A stretch of 64,000 nucleotides of DNA from Xanthostigma xanthostigma (taxonomy: Eukaryota; Arthropoda; Insecta; Raphidioptera; Raphidiidae), in contig OY754466.1 in assembly GCA_963575645.1 (NCBI GenBank), positions 37,852,001 through 37,916,000 on the forward strand. Reading direction: 5' to 3'. This document shows positions 1 through 11,235 of this stretch, piece by piece; the stretch's first letter is position 1, and the number at the start of each line of letters is the position of its first letter. The translations under genes and the position numbers were made by a program. Under the pieces are notes generated by a model. That model ran no database searches and had not been told where the DNA came from. It worked only from the letters and a program-made list of their open reading frames with translations.

Positions 1-179
1 AGTATTTTTTTTAATTTTCATGGCCATTTTTTCGCAATGATAAACATACTTATTAAAAAAAAAATTAAATTCGGCAAAGCCTTTTAAAAAGATAAGGTTA
101 AAAGACGAGCCTGTCGTACGATCATCTACCTACGTTTACTTTATATAATTAATCTCATAGTCAGTGCACTGCACAGAGC

Positions 180-328
180 TACAGGGGCGTAACCAAACAA
201 TTTCACTTTTCTAGTGGGAGATATACGTTTACGATAAAATTCATCTTACATATAAGCCAATTTGTCAAATAATATTAAAATACACATCACCACACCTCCA
301 TTTTTTTTTTTTGGTTACGCTCCTGTAC
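180..328. mobile_element. short TIR element (MITE)
   Basis: The left end ACAGGGGCGTAACCAAA recurs inverted at the right end with one mismatch, around about 115 bases of AT-rich non-coding DNA. Flanks read ACAGAGCT and ACAGAGAC (6 of 8 alike); alternatively a TA duplication could be argued. The superfamily is therefore open (hAT or Tc1/mariner). Confidence 0.6.
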
Positions 329-1059
329 AGAGACGTCGTTCATATTATCATATATATATATATAGATTTAAAAACATTTACATTAAACTACATTTACATA
401 TTACACCGACAATTATGTAATTACAATAACAACGAATCATTACAACAATTAATATCAACTTTAATATAATATATTATTATAATTGGTTATTGTCATATCT
501 TTAAAACAATTAATTCGTTGTGTGTGACGGGGTTTTGTGATTCCCAATTACAAAAAAAAAAAAAAAATAAACAGCAAACACTATAATAATATATCGATTA
601 ACAATATTATTAATACACAGCAGGAAATAGCAAGATGCAAGCAAGGTCAATTATGTAACTGTAGAATTTATATTACTGGCGAGTAGTGAGTTTATGTTAA
701 AACGCGCTTATGCGAATTTTAGCAGTCACACTAGCCAAAATATCATTCCGCCCACATATGATATTTTTTATCCTAGCCTTTATAAAATAACTGTTTTTGT
801 CTTCGTTATCAATATTTAAAATTGTAGACATTTCACTTGTGTAACAAACTTCACTTCTAAATTTATTCTAAATTAAATTAAACTACACAAATACAAGAAG
901 GTTGCAGAAAGCTAATAACAGTAAATTATTTTTGAATTTTTCCGCAGCATTTTACACGCATGTAAAGCAAATATTTTATAAGGAGTAAGATAAAATATGC
1001 TAATGATATTATCTGTTTGTTTTCATTCATTCAGAAATTTATTTTCGACGTGTACTTTC
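329..1059. other. AT-rich intergenic DNA
   Basis: An AT dinucleotide run near 350-365 and a poly(A) run near 550-567. No coding frame, tRNA or clear repeat seen. Confidence 0.5.
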
Positions 1060-1222
1060 AGCGCCGTAGCTGAATTAATTGGCAAGATTCTGATTTGACA
1101 GCCTCAAAGTTTTGTTGATTGATATATTCAAATAAAACAATCATAATCGCATTTCTTATTGCGGCCTCCTGGGTTTGGGGTCCTGGCGTGGCCCCTGATC
1201 GCCAGGTCTTAGCTACGGCGCT
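1060..1222. repeat. short inverted-repeat element related to 25262-25410
   Basis: AGCGCCGTAGCT at 1060-1071 recurs inverted at 1211-1222, and the neighbouring GTACTTTC is repeated near both ends. Its inner sequence matches 25262-25410 over a stretch containing GATATATTCAAATAAAACA, so this is a dispersed repeat. A 60-residue minus-strand frame across it is not convincing as a gene. Confidence 0.5.
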
Positions 1223-1861
1223 GTGTACTTTCTTATCCATAGTTACAAAACATTGAAAGTTGCAATTAGTTTATGATTCTCTGATTTGTAACCTATGTTG
1301 CAACAGATTTTATGACTTACTGTATGCTAATTCTCAATTATTATTACAAAAGGCTGTACAACAACCGCAATTGAAAAAAACAAACATTTTGATTTTAAAG
1401 ATACGATTTTAAAGATATGACAATTTATCAGTAAAATGAGGCAGTTTGTTTTTTGAAATGTACATCAAGTTTTTACAACTGATGTACTTATTATTGTTAT
1501 TTGTATTTCAGATAAAAAAAACATGCGACGTTTAACGATTAAAAACAACATTTGTTTTTAATTCCATTTTCTTAGTTGGTTTTAAAATGGGGAAATCGGA
1601 CTATAAAAAAAGTTGCTTTTAGTTATTGATGCTTAGCGGGATCATATTTTCACAATGAAAATTTTCACATTTATCTTCGAAATAACAGAATAAATATATG
1701 TTTATCGGTAAAATAAATTTAATAATATATCGTTAACTATCTATGAATCTGAAAATGGTCGGCAACGTATGATAGAAATCGATTCCCTTACCTAGAGAGA
1801 GAAAGAGAGATTGTAGGTTATAGACGCTAAACAGCCGAGGTCATAAGCGTTCCTGTACCAC

Positions 1862-2759
1862 AAGGTCGCTACACACGATGCTGGTTTTGCCCCTTTCGTT
1901 GCTTATTAACGCTGCTATGTTCCAAGCGTGCCGTGGCACTGGATTTCGTGATGGTTTTTATGCCTAATTGCCTACACACGAATGTTTTGTAGCTGGCTTT
2001 ATAGATATGGTTTTGACCCGCGCGCAGTTACGCTTCGAATGTTTACAAAAATGGACATTTTTATTGTCCTTGAAAAGAATAAACACTATAACGCTGTGTT
2101 TGTTTGTAACGTTTGCCCATATCGCCCACGTTACAAAATGCTATAAAAGCCAGCACAGAAATAAGCACGAAATATAGCCCCGGTTCTAATTTTGAAATCC
2201 AGCTTGTGACCACGCACGCGAGTATACAGTGACGTCATTTCCGTCATCGCAGTCGAGTGTCCCATTTTAAAGTAGTCACCCTTATATCTCCGTTATTTTT
2301 GAAGATAGAAAAAAAAACAAATGTTAGATAGCCCCAAGTGTCAATTTTCATTGCTTCATGAAACACACACACACTCAACACTTATAAATCAGACCGTGCA
2401 ACCCACCCCTGGTATGTCTTGGGTAATGCTAATGCCAGCGGTAAAAAACGATTATTACCAAGATAAAAACGGCGCAAATCGAAAAATAGTTCAGACATTT
2501 TTTATAGCATTTTTTCTCCTCTATCGAATGAGCTAATAAAAAAATATAGGTTTCCACTTAAAAAAAAAATATGTCGGGATGTTCATGTGTGCATATTCTT
2601 CCCACCTCCAAACTGAGCAACTTTTATTTGGAGAATTTGTTTCTATCTTTAAAAATAACGGAGATATAAGGGCGGCTACTTTAAAATGGGACATACGTGT
2701 ATATTTCATCGGCACAAATCCCAGCAGCGGCAAAACCAATCTCGTGTACAGCGGCCTTT
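1862..2759 (+). mobile_element. MITE family A, copy 1, interrupted by another element
   Basis: The left end AAGGTCGCTACACACGATGC and the right end (GGCAAAACC, then CTCGTGTACAGCGGCCTT) are the inverted ends seen at 7621-8058, 55063-55400 and 59704-60126. Shared internal blocks include CGCGCGCAGT and GGTTCTAATTTTGAAATCCA. A perfect CRE palindrome TGACGTCA lies at 2230-2237. The right part is displaced by an insertion at 2258-2693. Earlier candidate frames across it are short and not conserved between copies. Confidence 0.75.
2258..2693. mobile_element. palindromic MITE nested in family A copy 1
   Basis: TIRs of about 55 bases: TGTCCCATTTTAAAGTAG... at 2258 and its inverse ending ...CTTTAAAATGGGACA at 2693, sharing an inner block TATATCTCCGTTATTTTT. 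It separates the two parts of the family A element, so it inserted later. Short frames across it are not conserved with anything in the window. Confidence 0.7.
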
Positions 2760-2802
2760 CTGATCTATTTCGATTGATTGATAATTGTAATGCATTAAAT
2801 TG

Positions 2803-3336
2803 AATAAAATATTTTTAACAAAAAAGTTGAACCGACTTCACAATATGCACTAAAAAGTAAAAAATAATAATTATTGTTATTTTTGGAGTCGGTGTTAGCC
2901 AAAATGAAATCTATTCCGAGAACTAGAGACATGTAAGATTTAAATTGCTACTTTCGAATTCCGATGTGACACCGACTCCAAAAATAACAACAATTATTAT
3001 TTCTACATTTTAGTGCATATTGTGAAGTCGGTTCAACTTTTTTGTTAAAAATATTTTATTTTTCTCTTTTTAGTGTTAGATAAAGTATTGCAATGGGTAG
3101 GCCAAGTATGCGTTCCTTTGAAATTTGAGAGTTTCCCTCGATTTCTCCAGATTCCACCATCAGATCCTGATTTGGTTCCGATGGGACCACCTCGGAAGTG
3201 CACTTTTTCGAATAAAATTTTTTTTTTTAAATCGGTCCATAATTGACGGAGAAAAATCGGCGAACATACATAAAAAAAATACATATATACAGTCGAACAT
3301 AGAACCTCCTCCTTTTTTGAAGTCGGTTAAAAATAA
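2803..3336 (-). mobile_element. head-body-hairpin element, copy 1
   Basis: Read on the minus strand from 3336, the head AACCGACTTCAAAAAAGGAG is followed by GAGGTTCT and a non-coding body of about 275 bases. It ends in a snapback: arms at about 2803-2894 and 2969-3060 match over about 92 bases with a few mismatches, around a loop of about 74. Each arm contains TTTTTAACAAAAAAGTTGAA, CCGACTTC and GAGTCGGTGT. The same layout recurs at 45957-46792. I recall similar heads from other insect genomes but cannot verify that here. Overlapping small frames are by-products. Confidence 0.65.
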
Positions 3337-4124
3337 AATATTAAGCGAATGGTTGATTTTATGTAAACATCACATGTTTTTGGTTATTAAATGTGTATTA
3401 GTAAGTTTCCCTTAACATTTTGATCAGTTTTATTAGACTATTATTATTTGTTGTCATATAAAGTTGTAAAAGACGGAATTACTGATTTCATTAAATAACA
3501 TTATTATACTGTTCGGCGTTAAAAATATTTCAGTTATAATTGTATAAAAATAATTGTGTACATACATATTTAAACTAATAATAAAATTTACGTTGATTGT
3601 TATTGGTTTTTGTTATTATTTGTTTAAAATATTGTTTGATTTACGTACAAATAACATCAAGCTGAAGTTTCGTATGCAACTGTTCTTTATCTGACTGACA
3701 TAGAAATCTTTTCAATTGAATTCTAATTCGTTGCAATTTAAGATTTAATAAAAATTACATACGAAACATTTGCTCAGTAAGTACTTCGAGAAGAGTTAAA
3801 ATAAAAACATTACAATACATACATAAAACACAAACAATTAGGTATGCGAAATTGTGAACAAATTTTTGGTGGTACTATAAATAAGTATGATTAAAATGAG
3901 TTTAAAAACCATTTGATTACATTACACCTGTTAAAATATGTTTACAAATATTATTATTGTTATGCTTTTCTTAAAATCAAATCTTAAAAATACACACTGA
4001 ACGGTGTTTTTTAAGGAATAGACAGAATCACCAGATATATTTATGGTCAGAATTACGAGTGGAAGGGTCACTTTGAATTTTCGTGTTATTTTGAAATTGC
4101 ATTTGATTACGCAATTTTTAAAAA
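3337..4124. other. AT-rich DNA without recognised features
   Basis: No coding frame, structured repeat or RNA gene seen. Confidence 0.5.
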
Positions 4125-4245
4125 TAAAATATTAAAATAAATAAAATTATCGACCAATTATATTGACAAAAATTATAAAATTATAATTCAATAGATGACG
4201 TTTCGGTCCGGTTTTGGATCTTCTTCAATCAAAGATTTAAAATAT
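4125..4245. repeat. half-copy of the 55838-55990 palindrome family
   Basis: Shares AAATAAAATTATCGAC and an AATCAAAGATTT block with the palindrome at 55838-55990 and its right flank. It also carries GACGTTTCGGTCC followed by a TCTTCTTCAATC block, resembling GACGTTTCGG at 47806. Probably a truncated dispersed element; class unknown. Confidence 0.45.
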
Positions 4246-4259
4246 TAAAAATTGCTTTT

Positions 4260-4840
4260 TTACGGGTTCCGTACATTCGATGAAAAAACGGAGTTATAGG
4301 ATCACTTTCGTAGTCTGTCTGTCCGTCTGTCGTAGCTTATTTTCGCCGGGTCTACTGGACAAAAAAGTTGAATGGAAGCCTTAGGCGATAAGAAAAGCGA
4401 GATAAGAATGACCAACTTTACAAAGATAATTAGTTTCTAATGTGAACCAGTGAATAAACAAGTTGTCAAAAATGCACTTTCAATTAAAAAAAAGTTGTTT
4501 GGTACACCGTACATATATCACGGACGTGTGTACCGTAAACAAACAAATTCTGATTTTGGAGGTTAATTTATGGGGAGCAAATTAGAAAATTAAAAAAAAA
4601 TGTTCAAATACATCATGTGACGTATTAAACGAAAGGGCTCGTTATGAGAAAAAACAATATATTTTTTTATTATTTTAAAATGCATAGTTTTTAAGTAAAT
4701 AAAGAAAATATACGAAAAAAAAACTTGCAGTTTACAAGGAAAACCTAAACGAAAATCTTTAGTCTTAAAGTTTTCGCGGAAAACGGAATGGTACGGAACC
4801 CTCCCCATGCGCGAGTTCGGTTCGCACTGACCGGTTCTTT
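4260..4840. repeat. dispersed insect-type repeat with GGGTTCCGTAC ends
   Basis: TACGGGTTCCGTAC at the left and GTACGGAACCCTC at the right are inverted to each other; a CTGTCTGTCCGTCTGTC tract follows the left end and a GCGCGAGTTCGGTTCGCACT-type tail follows the right end. I know this pattern as a common repeat in insect genomes (from memory). The frame at 4590-4808 inside it is not a gene. Confidence 0.55.
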
Positions 4841-5783
4841 ATTATTTTAAAATTTTATTAAAAACGTTACGCTTATGCTTCTGTTGAAATTTATCAATAA
4901 GACAGACATTTTTTCGAATATTTAGAAAACCGTAGGAAGTTTCTGCGGTTTTAACTGAATGAGTGAGTATGTTTATTTTGAATCCTTTAATGTAGATTTT
5001 ACAATAAATTATTGACGCCAATTAAATAACCTGAAAATTATAAATATACGTAAATAATAAGGATAAACACTCTTTTATGTTTGATAAAAATTCCAATCTA
5101 TTTTTAATACATTAGAATGTTATTTGTATGAAAATCAAAATATGGAGGGATCATAAAAGAAGTTTGCAAAAAAAATATATTAAATGAGAAATAAAAAAAT
5201 TGTCTGTGTGGGTATAAAAAAACAAATATCTGTGATTATTATTTTGGAAGAATTGTTACCAAGAAATGTTTGTAATAAATATAAGAAGGGAATTTATCTA
5301 TGAAAATGCGCTTTTTGACTACAATAATAGTAGCTTTAAAAAAAAGAAATTACCGCAAAAAATTCTATTTTTTTTTTTTGTATAAAAACTAAAAGGTTTC
5401 TTTTCCGATATCAAAAATTTTGCTCATATTAACAAAAAATAGTTTTAATGCAATATTCTTTTATGATCATTCTATATTAGGTATATCAGTTGTGGCATTT
5501 TGTAGTCTTGTAGATTTCTGTAGGAAAAAGAAATTTATTAATGCTAAAATTTTCTAATCACTGCATAATATTGTATTACAAATTAAGTAATTGTCTAAGT
5601 ACTCTGCACTGTTGAAAACAACATTCCATTAACTATTAAAATCGTTTAATTTAAACAAATCCTAATAATTCTGATATTTAAATCTAAAACTGAATTAGGT
5701 GTATGATATACAAAACGCGTTTCAAAGATTTTTCATTCACATCAAAGATAAAAAAAAAGGTTTGCACTCCGGGAGTGCCGGCA

Positions 5784-6010
5784 GAAGTGAAAACTTGAAT
5801 ATTAACGTCTGACGAATTTTCGATCAAAATGGTTTGTATCATAGATTGCATTTTTATGTACGATATTTCAACGCTAGATGTCTAGCGTTGTATAAATAAA
5901 AGTCTTCGTCTTACGCATTTTCGATCAGGACACGTGACCCTGACGCGAGTTTAACATTTTTTACCCATTACAAAAAAAGTGTACAACGCCGCTAAAGAAG
6001 TTTTCACTTC
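5784..6010. mobile_element. family Q repeat, copy 3
   Basis: Begins GAAGTGAAAACTT and ends GCCGCTAAAGAAGTTTTCACTTC-like, with inverted ends as at 8321-8562 and 52579-52898. The interior differs from those two copies, so only the ends tie it to the family. Confidence 0.45.
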
Positions 6011-7620
6011 AAAAATTAATTAAAACATTTTCTATCGCTTTCCTAACTGGTACACTTCGCAAAATATTTTTTTTTGTTATGAATAAATGTTTCTCACTCT
6101 TTTTCTAATAAGTATTCAACTGGAAATATACTATGAGAAACAAATTGCTAAACCTTATAAATAAATTGATAGGTTTATTGTGTGTGTAATTTTCTATTGA
6201 TTGCGTAAAATATTGCAAGATCAAAATATTGCTTATTTTGTACCACAGGAAAAATACAGTTTATAATTTAAAATTCAAAAGTTATGTAAACAATACCAGC
6301 TCGACGCGAGTGAAGGAAAATTAAAAAACGAGAATGAAGAGAAACATTTTTCGACAAATATTTGCGCCCCCTAAAAAATATGTTTGGACGGTGCCCTGGT
6401 TACCCCTGCTTTCGAAACATATAATATATTTACAGATTTTTAGTTTTTATAAGAAAAAAAAAAACTCAACTTTTCAGAATTTACGTATATTGGAGATTTC
6501 TGTCAGTTTAGGGGCACCTAATATCAAAATAATTACGCCAAATTTTGACTAGCTGGTCTAAATGAAACAATTTTTTGTTTTCTATTATAAAAGAACAGTT
6601 TTGTATTTACGTTACCTCAAAATTCGCGATCCACTGAGCCAATTTGAACAATTATTTCACTGCTTAAAAGCCTATTGCTTGATGAGTAACTATATTATTT
6701 TCTGCGATAAAAGGGGGATGATCAATGGGCGAAAATAGCGATATGCAACCGGGCGATGCCCGACCGATATATTTTTCGACAATTAGAAATTATTGTAAAT
6801 CATCAGTACAGAATACAAATAAAATATGAGTTTAGTACATAGAGAAATTACTACATTTATAGAAACCACATCAAATAGAGGTACATTTTGGCACACACAT
6901 ATTATACAAAACATATTATTTATTATTTTCACAAAATTTCATAATTAATATTATTTATTAATTACATTATTGTTAAGAATTAGAATCTTGCCAATGATGA
7001 TGCAATTTTAGCTCTCAAATACTAAATCAAACATTCAGCATTTGCTCGACATTTGAGCAATTTGCGCCTACACACGTTTGATAGCATTTCCAATTGTTTC
7101 TAAATAACATTTTACAATCTTCAATATTTTTTACAAGAAAGGAAAATTAAAGGCAATAATAAAACTTATATATCCTGTTTGATTTAAAAGACAACAAATC
7201 GTGGCTGAAATAATTATTAGTTGCAATAAAAACATGTAATGTTTTTAGTAATAATTACAATTAATATTTTATTTTACTACTTCCGAAAAAGTTAAAATAA
7301 ATAAATTCAAACCACGCAATTTGGTAAATAATGCAAACAGAGATTATAAGCCTTTAATTAATATAATTTTTTAATTCTATAAAAATTTCCATTTTTAAAT
7401 GGAATCTAAAAATGAAGCTATCGAAAAAAAATTTTTAAAAAAGTTTTTAGAACGATATTAATTTTACTAATTTCAATCTTCATTTCCTACGGTGAAGTAT
7501 TTAAAATTCTTTGTTGTGCAATTTATGAGACATAAATTAATCCACAACATTAACCTTTTGAAAGTAAAATACTATAAGAAACTGTAAAATTGTACTACAG
7601 CTTTAAAATTGGACTGTTAA
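6011..7620. other. AT-rich DNA without recognised features
   Basis: Only short chance frames (for example 6334-6552). No inverted repeat of note or RNA gene seen. Confidence 0.5.
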
Positions 7621-8058
7621 TGCCTTTCCACACGAGGCTAGTTTTTTTCTAGATTTGGTTGCTAAGTTTCAAGCGGACTATGGCGCTGTATCTCGTGTTT
7701 GCTTCACACGATGCGTGTATTGAAGCTTGCTTCATAGATGAGTTTAATGCGCGCGCAGTGACAGTTCGAATGTTAACAAAAGTGAACGTTTATTGTCTCT
7801 GAACAGAACACACACTATGACGCAATGTTTGTGGACGTTTGTCCGTGGCGCTCACGTGACAAGATACTGTTTCCTGATTGGTTCTTGCTCACAACAAGTA
7901 GAGAAACAAGTACGACAAATAGTCTCGGTTCTAATCTTGGAATCCAGCTTATGACCACTCACGCGAGCCATTTCCATCTTCGTAGCCAACGCGCCAGCCA
8001 GCACAAATTCCGACAGCGATTCTAGCGGCAAAACCAGCCTTGTGTGCAGCGGTCTTTA
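7621..8058 (+). mobile_element. MITE family A, copy 2
   Basis: Ends in the family TIRs (CACACGAGGCTAG... and ...AACCAGCCTTGTGTGCAGCG). It contains the conserved core CACGTGACAAGATACTGTTT directly followed by CCTGATTGGTTCTTGCTC, identical to copy 4 over about 38 bases while the sequence around it has diverged. A 66-residue frame crosses the core but is broken in copies 1 and 4, so it is not treated as a gene. Confidence 0.75.
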
Positions 8059-8320
8059 TAGTGAAAGCTCGAAAATTCATCCAAATATCTGAGACTTAAA
8101 TATACCACCAGTGCGCAAATATGGATACTTAAATAGTGAGGAAATTATTTTGTTGAACATTTTGATTTCAAGTTTTATCAGGTTTCTCGTTAATAATTTC
8201 GACACATCGAGCAAACGAGAGTAGATATTATTTTTATATGTAAATTAAATAAGACATAATATTAATTATTAATGATTATATATGAAAAATTGAAAAAAAA
8301 ATTAGTGCCTTTAAACCTTT

Positions 8321-8562
8321 GAAGTAAAACTTCTTGAAATTGGTTTTTACCAATCTCACTTCTTGGGAAATAGTCACTCACAAATTAAATTACGTGGGCT
8401 ATGCTTATTGGTTTGCGCCCGTAGCTATGTTTCACCTTTCGTTCAAGATGGTTTCTACAGATGTTTTTGGTGCCATTCTCGATGCCTAGCGTAAACACGT
8501 TACTTCCGTCCGAAAAAAAGATCTGAGTTACTCTCAAGTCGCGCCTAAAGAAATTTTACTTC
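8321..8562. mobile_element. family Q repeat, copy 1
   Basis: Inverted ends GAAGTAAAACTTC and GAAATTTTACTTC. It shares long interior blocks with 52579-52898, including GTAGCTATGTTTCACCTTTC and AGTCGCGCCTAAAGAA. Non-autonomous element of unknown class. Confidence 0.6.
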
Positions 8563-8916
8563 AATAAAGAATAGGTAAGCTCTAGTCAGTTGATGTAATT
8601 AAGTTTACGTTACTGAAATATCCAAATAGTGGTTTTCAAACTGGTAAAAACAATAACTTGTTTTGTGGAATAATTAATTTGAGATTCATATGTTTTGCAT
8701 CATCATTGTTTGTTACAATTAATTATTATTAGGTATTTAGACAACTGCAAATAACACCGACAATTGACTAAAACATTTTTTTTTTGTCTAATAGGAACAT
8801 CAAAAAGAGGGCATCTAGTAATATTGCTTGGTAACTCACTTCTGCACACGGTACTTAATGTCGTCACAACAATGTATATTGTAATGTTTTATATTATTTT
8901 ATTACTAATTTATCTC

Positions 8917-8944
8917 TTATTTATTTATTTATTTATTTATTTAT
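8917..8944. repeat. (TTTA)n microsatellite
   Basis: About seven consecutive TTTA units. The C-terminal half of a short frame at 8764-8946 is only this repeat. Confidence 0.85.
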
Positions 8945-9598
8945 AATATATATTCAAAACTTGTAAAGTACAATATTAATAATAGGTATTTATGTATATA
9001 AACAACGATTGAGTTAATCTATCACAAATTTCGATTCTGTTATAGCATAATGTTTTATTACTTTGCACACTTTTTAAACTTTTTTTTATACATTTACAAA
9101 ATCGGTGATTTCTTACTTTTTTTTATTACAAGCTATGAGTTACATGTAGTGTAAATAAATCTTCATAAAATTTTAATAAAATGTATTGAGGTAAACTGTT
9201 CAGTTTTGTTTAGAAGTAAACAATTAGTTACATGAATTATAGTATAAGAAGACGCGTTAGCTCTTTGAACACAAATGATATTCGAGAATCCAGCGAGTTT
9301 AAATGAAAAGATAAGGATTTAATTTTTTTCAAATTTTGAAAAGATGACACTAGTGTTTCAACACATGTGTCGAAAAATAAAGGTGTGATTCTTTGGCTAA
9401 TTCTAAGAAAAAAAGTTCCTATTAACATGGATCCGCAAACGCACCGTTTTCGAGATATAGGGTGTCAAAAAATTATTTTATTCAACACGCGTGAGTAATA
9501 TATAATTTCGGAGCCCTGCTAAATTCTGGAGAAATAATAAATTACTTCATGTTGACGCGTAGAGTGCTAATAATGAGCCGTACTGTACGATAATGAAT

Positions 9599-9725
9599 TT
9601 TCTGGACCAATAGGAACGCAGTAGCGAGCGGAAGCGTACAATAATGAAAAATAACTGCATAGTTTCTGGACCAATAGGAACGCGATTTGTATATATAAAA
9701 ACAGCATCGCAATTCAGCGAAAGTC
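9599..9725 (+). promoter_or_regulatory. promoter-like module with two CCAAT boxes and a TATA box
   Basis: TCTGGACCAATAGGAACGC occurs at 9601-9619 and exactly again at 9665-9683. TATATAAA follows at 9692-9699, and TTCAG/TCAG initiator-like steps lie at about 9713 and 9723. The order CCAAT-CCAAT-TATA-start is that of a compact RNA polymerase II promoter, perhaps taken from an LTR or host gene. No downstream frame of note follows. Confidence 0.35.
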
Positions 9726-9840
9726 AGGGCCATCTTGAGTGCATCGAGGGCGGTGGGTACGTCAATCAATGAAGTGATTTATTATTTTTCCCTCTTTTAT
9801 CAGGCCCCGATTACATATTACTCGTGCTAGTTGAATAAAG

Positions 9841-9964
9841 TATTATGTGCGACCATTGATCGAAGGAGAATATTCCACTCGCGTGTTACCGCACTCGCTA
9901 AGCTCGTGCGGCAAATTTCATGCTCATGGAATCTTCTCCTTCTCTCACTAGTCGCACAATATAC
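9841..9964. repeat. long imperfect hairpin
   Basis: Three nested pairings: GTGCGAC with GTCGCAC; GAAGGAGAATATTCCA with TGGAATCTTCTCCTTC (one mismatch); CCGCAC with GTGCGG at the tip. The outer ATTATGTGCGAC...GTCGCACAATATAC frame resembles the hairpin at 29137-29240. Confidence 0.6.
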
Positions 9965-10636
9965 CATTATTTTTGTTTTAGATAAAAAACTGTTTTTGTA
10001 CACATCTTATCATTAACATTAGATAATTACTTTTTAAGCACTTATTAAAATTTTTCATGTGCCAGTGACCAAAATTTTAGGGTTGCGTGAAATTTTTTTG
10101 GCCGTAATTTCTATAAGACTGGGGAAATTGCCATTGTGAAAGCATATTTTGAACCGTCAATATTTTCTACTCAAAAAAGGTCAAAAAATGCATCATAAAC
10201 CGTTTTAGAGAAAAGCGGTATTTTATGACGAAAAACATGAAAAAAGTAGCAACATGATCACAAAACTTTTATTTTTCAAAACTGACTAAATAACATAAAA
10301 AACAAGAAAAATCACAATAAATTGTTGAAAATGGCCTCCTTATACAATAATGCACGCTTCCAGCCTACGTCTTAATGACACCCTGTATCTCGAAAATAGT
10401 ACTTTTGTAGACCCAAATTAATGGGAACATTTTTCTTAGAATTGGCCAAGGAATGACACACTTTATTTTCCGACACATGCTTTGAAACACCCAGTATATT
10501 ACGATTTTTTAAAATAATTCTTTAAGTAGCATTTATGATGTGATTCTATATGAGTTTGTGGCACTCTTATAAGTTGGTTTCACTGTATAACTAACGGTTT
10601 TTGTCACAGTGATAAAAAATATGCAGCATTGCAAAT

Positions 10637-11227
10637 TAGTGATGTGTCCACATGACTCTTTATTGGGAGCTGGCTCCGTGCGCTCCGCTCACTAAAAAGA
10701 GTCGCTCAGAGTGACTCGTTCAAAGGAGCGACTCTAGACAGTAAGCACTACAAAAGAGTGCAGACTGCAGAGGTGTGAACTGCCATCATGCATGCTCAGG
10801 AGTCATGTAGCATTGCACAGCACAATACACACGCTCAGCTCTGAGCTCATTTTAATATGATTCTGATCTTATATTATTCGCATTTCGGATAAACTATAAT
10901 AAAAGCTTAACAATAATAATTTTTATTGTTGCAATATTATATGTGAATGGTTTAAGTCACTATGAGCTTAGTACTTCTGCACTTACAGTGTGTCATTCAA
11001 CACTAAATGACTCAATAAAGATAACTCCGTACGTGCAAAATTCACTAGTGCCTCTGTGGCCTGTGCTGTGTGCCCTCTGTAAATGTGCGAATGCAATAGT
11101 ACAGAATAGCTCAGCACAGATCAATGGCGCTCGGAGTGAGTCATTCACAAAAAAGAGAGCAACTCGCTCCGCTTCGAGAAAATAGTCGTTCATTATGAAC
11201 GACTTGCTCAGGAGCGACACATCACTA
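10637..11227. mobile_element. hAT MITE family B, copy 1
   Basis: Ends TAGTGATGTGTC and GACACATCACTA, flanked by an exact 8-bp duplication TTGCAAAT (10629-10636 and 11228-11235), the hAT signature. The interior is about 90% like 44408-44972. Frames at 10943-11185 (+) and 10993-11250 (-) overlap each other and run through the TIR, so they are chance. Confidence 0.9.
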
Positions 11228-11235
11228 TTGCAAAT

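Larger units (their letters stand above)
9349..10496. mobile_element. 1.1-kb TIR element, Tc1/mariner-like ends
   Basis: The left terminal 120 bases (TGTTTCAACACATGTGTCG, CTAATTCTAAGAAAAA, TTTTCGAGATATAGGGTGTC) recur inverted at 10375-10496 with moderate divergence, the outermost right end reading TACTGGGTGTTTC when inverted. The interior is non-coding and holds a promoter-like module (9599-9725) and a long hairpin (9841-9964). The outer TA is consistent with, but does not prove, a Tc1/mariner origin. Confidence 0.6.

Noticed and set aside
5146..5475. Possible MITE with GATCATAAAAGAA ends
   Set aside because: Only about 13 bases match at the ends, with no supporting target duplication or second copy.
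7825..8025. Conserved small protein in family A (similar frame in copy 3)
   Set aside because: Copies 1 and 4 break the frame; the conservation is at DNA level around the core.
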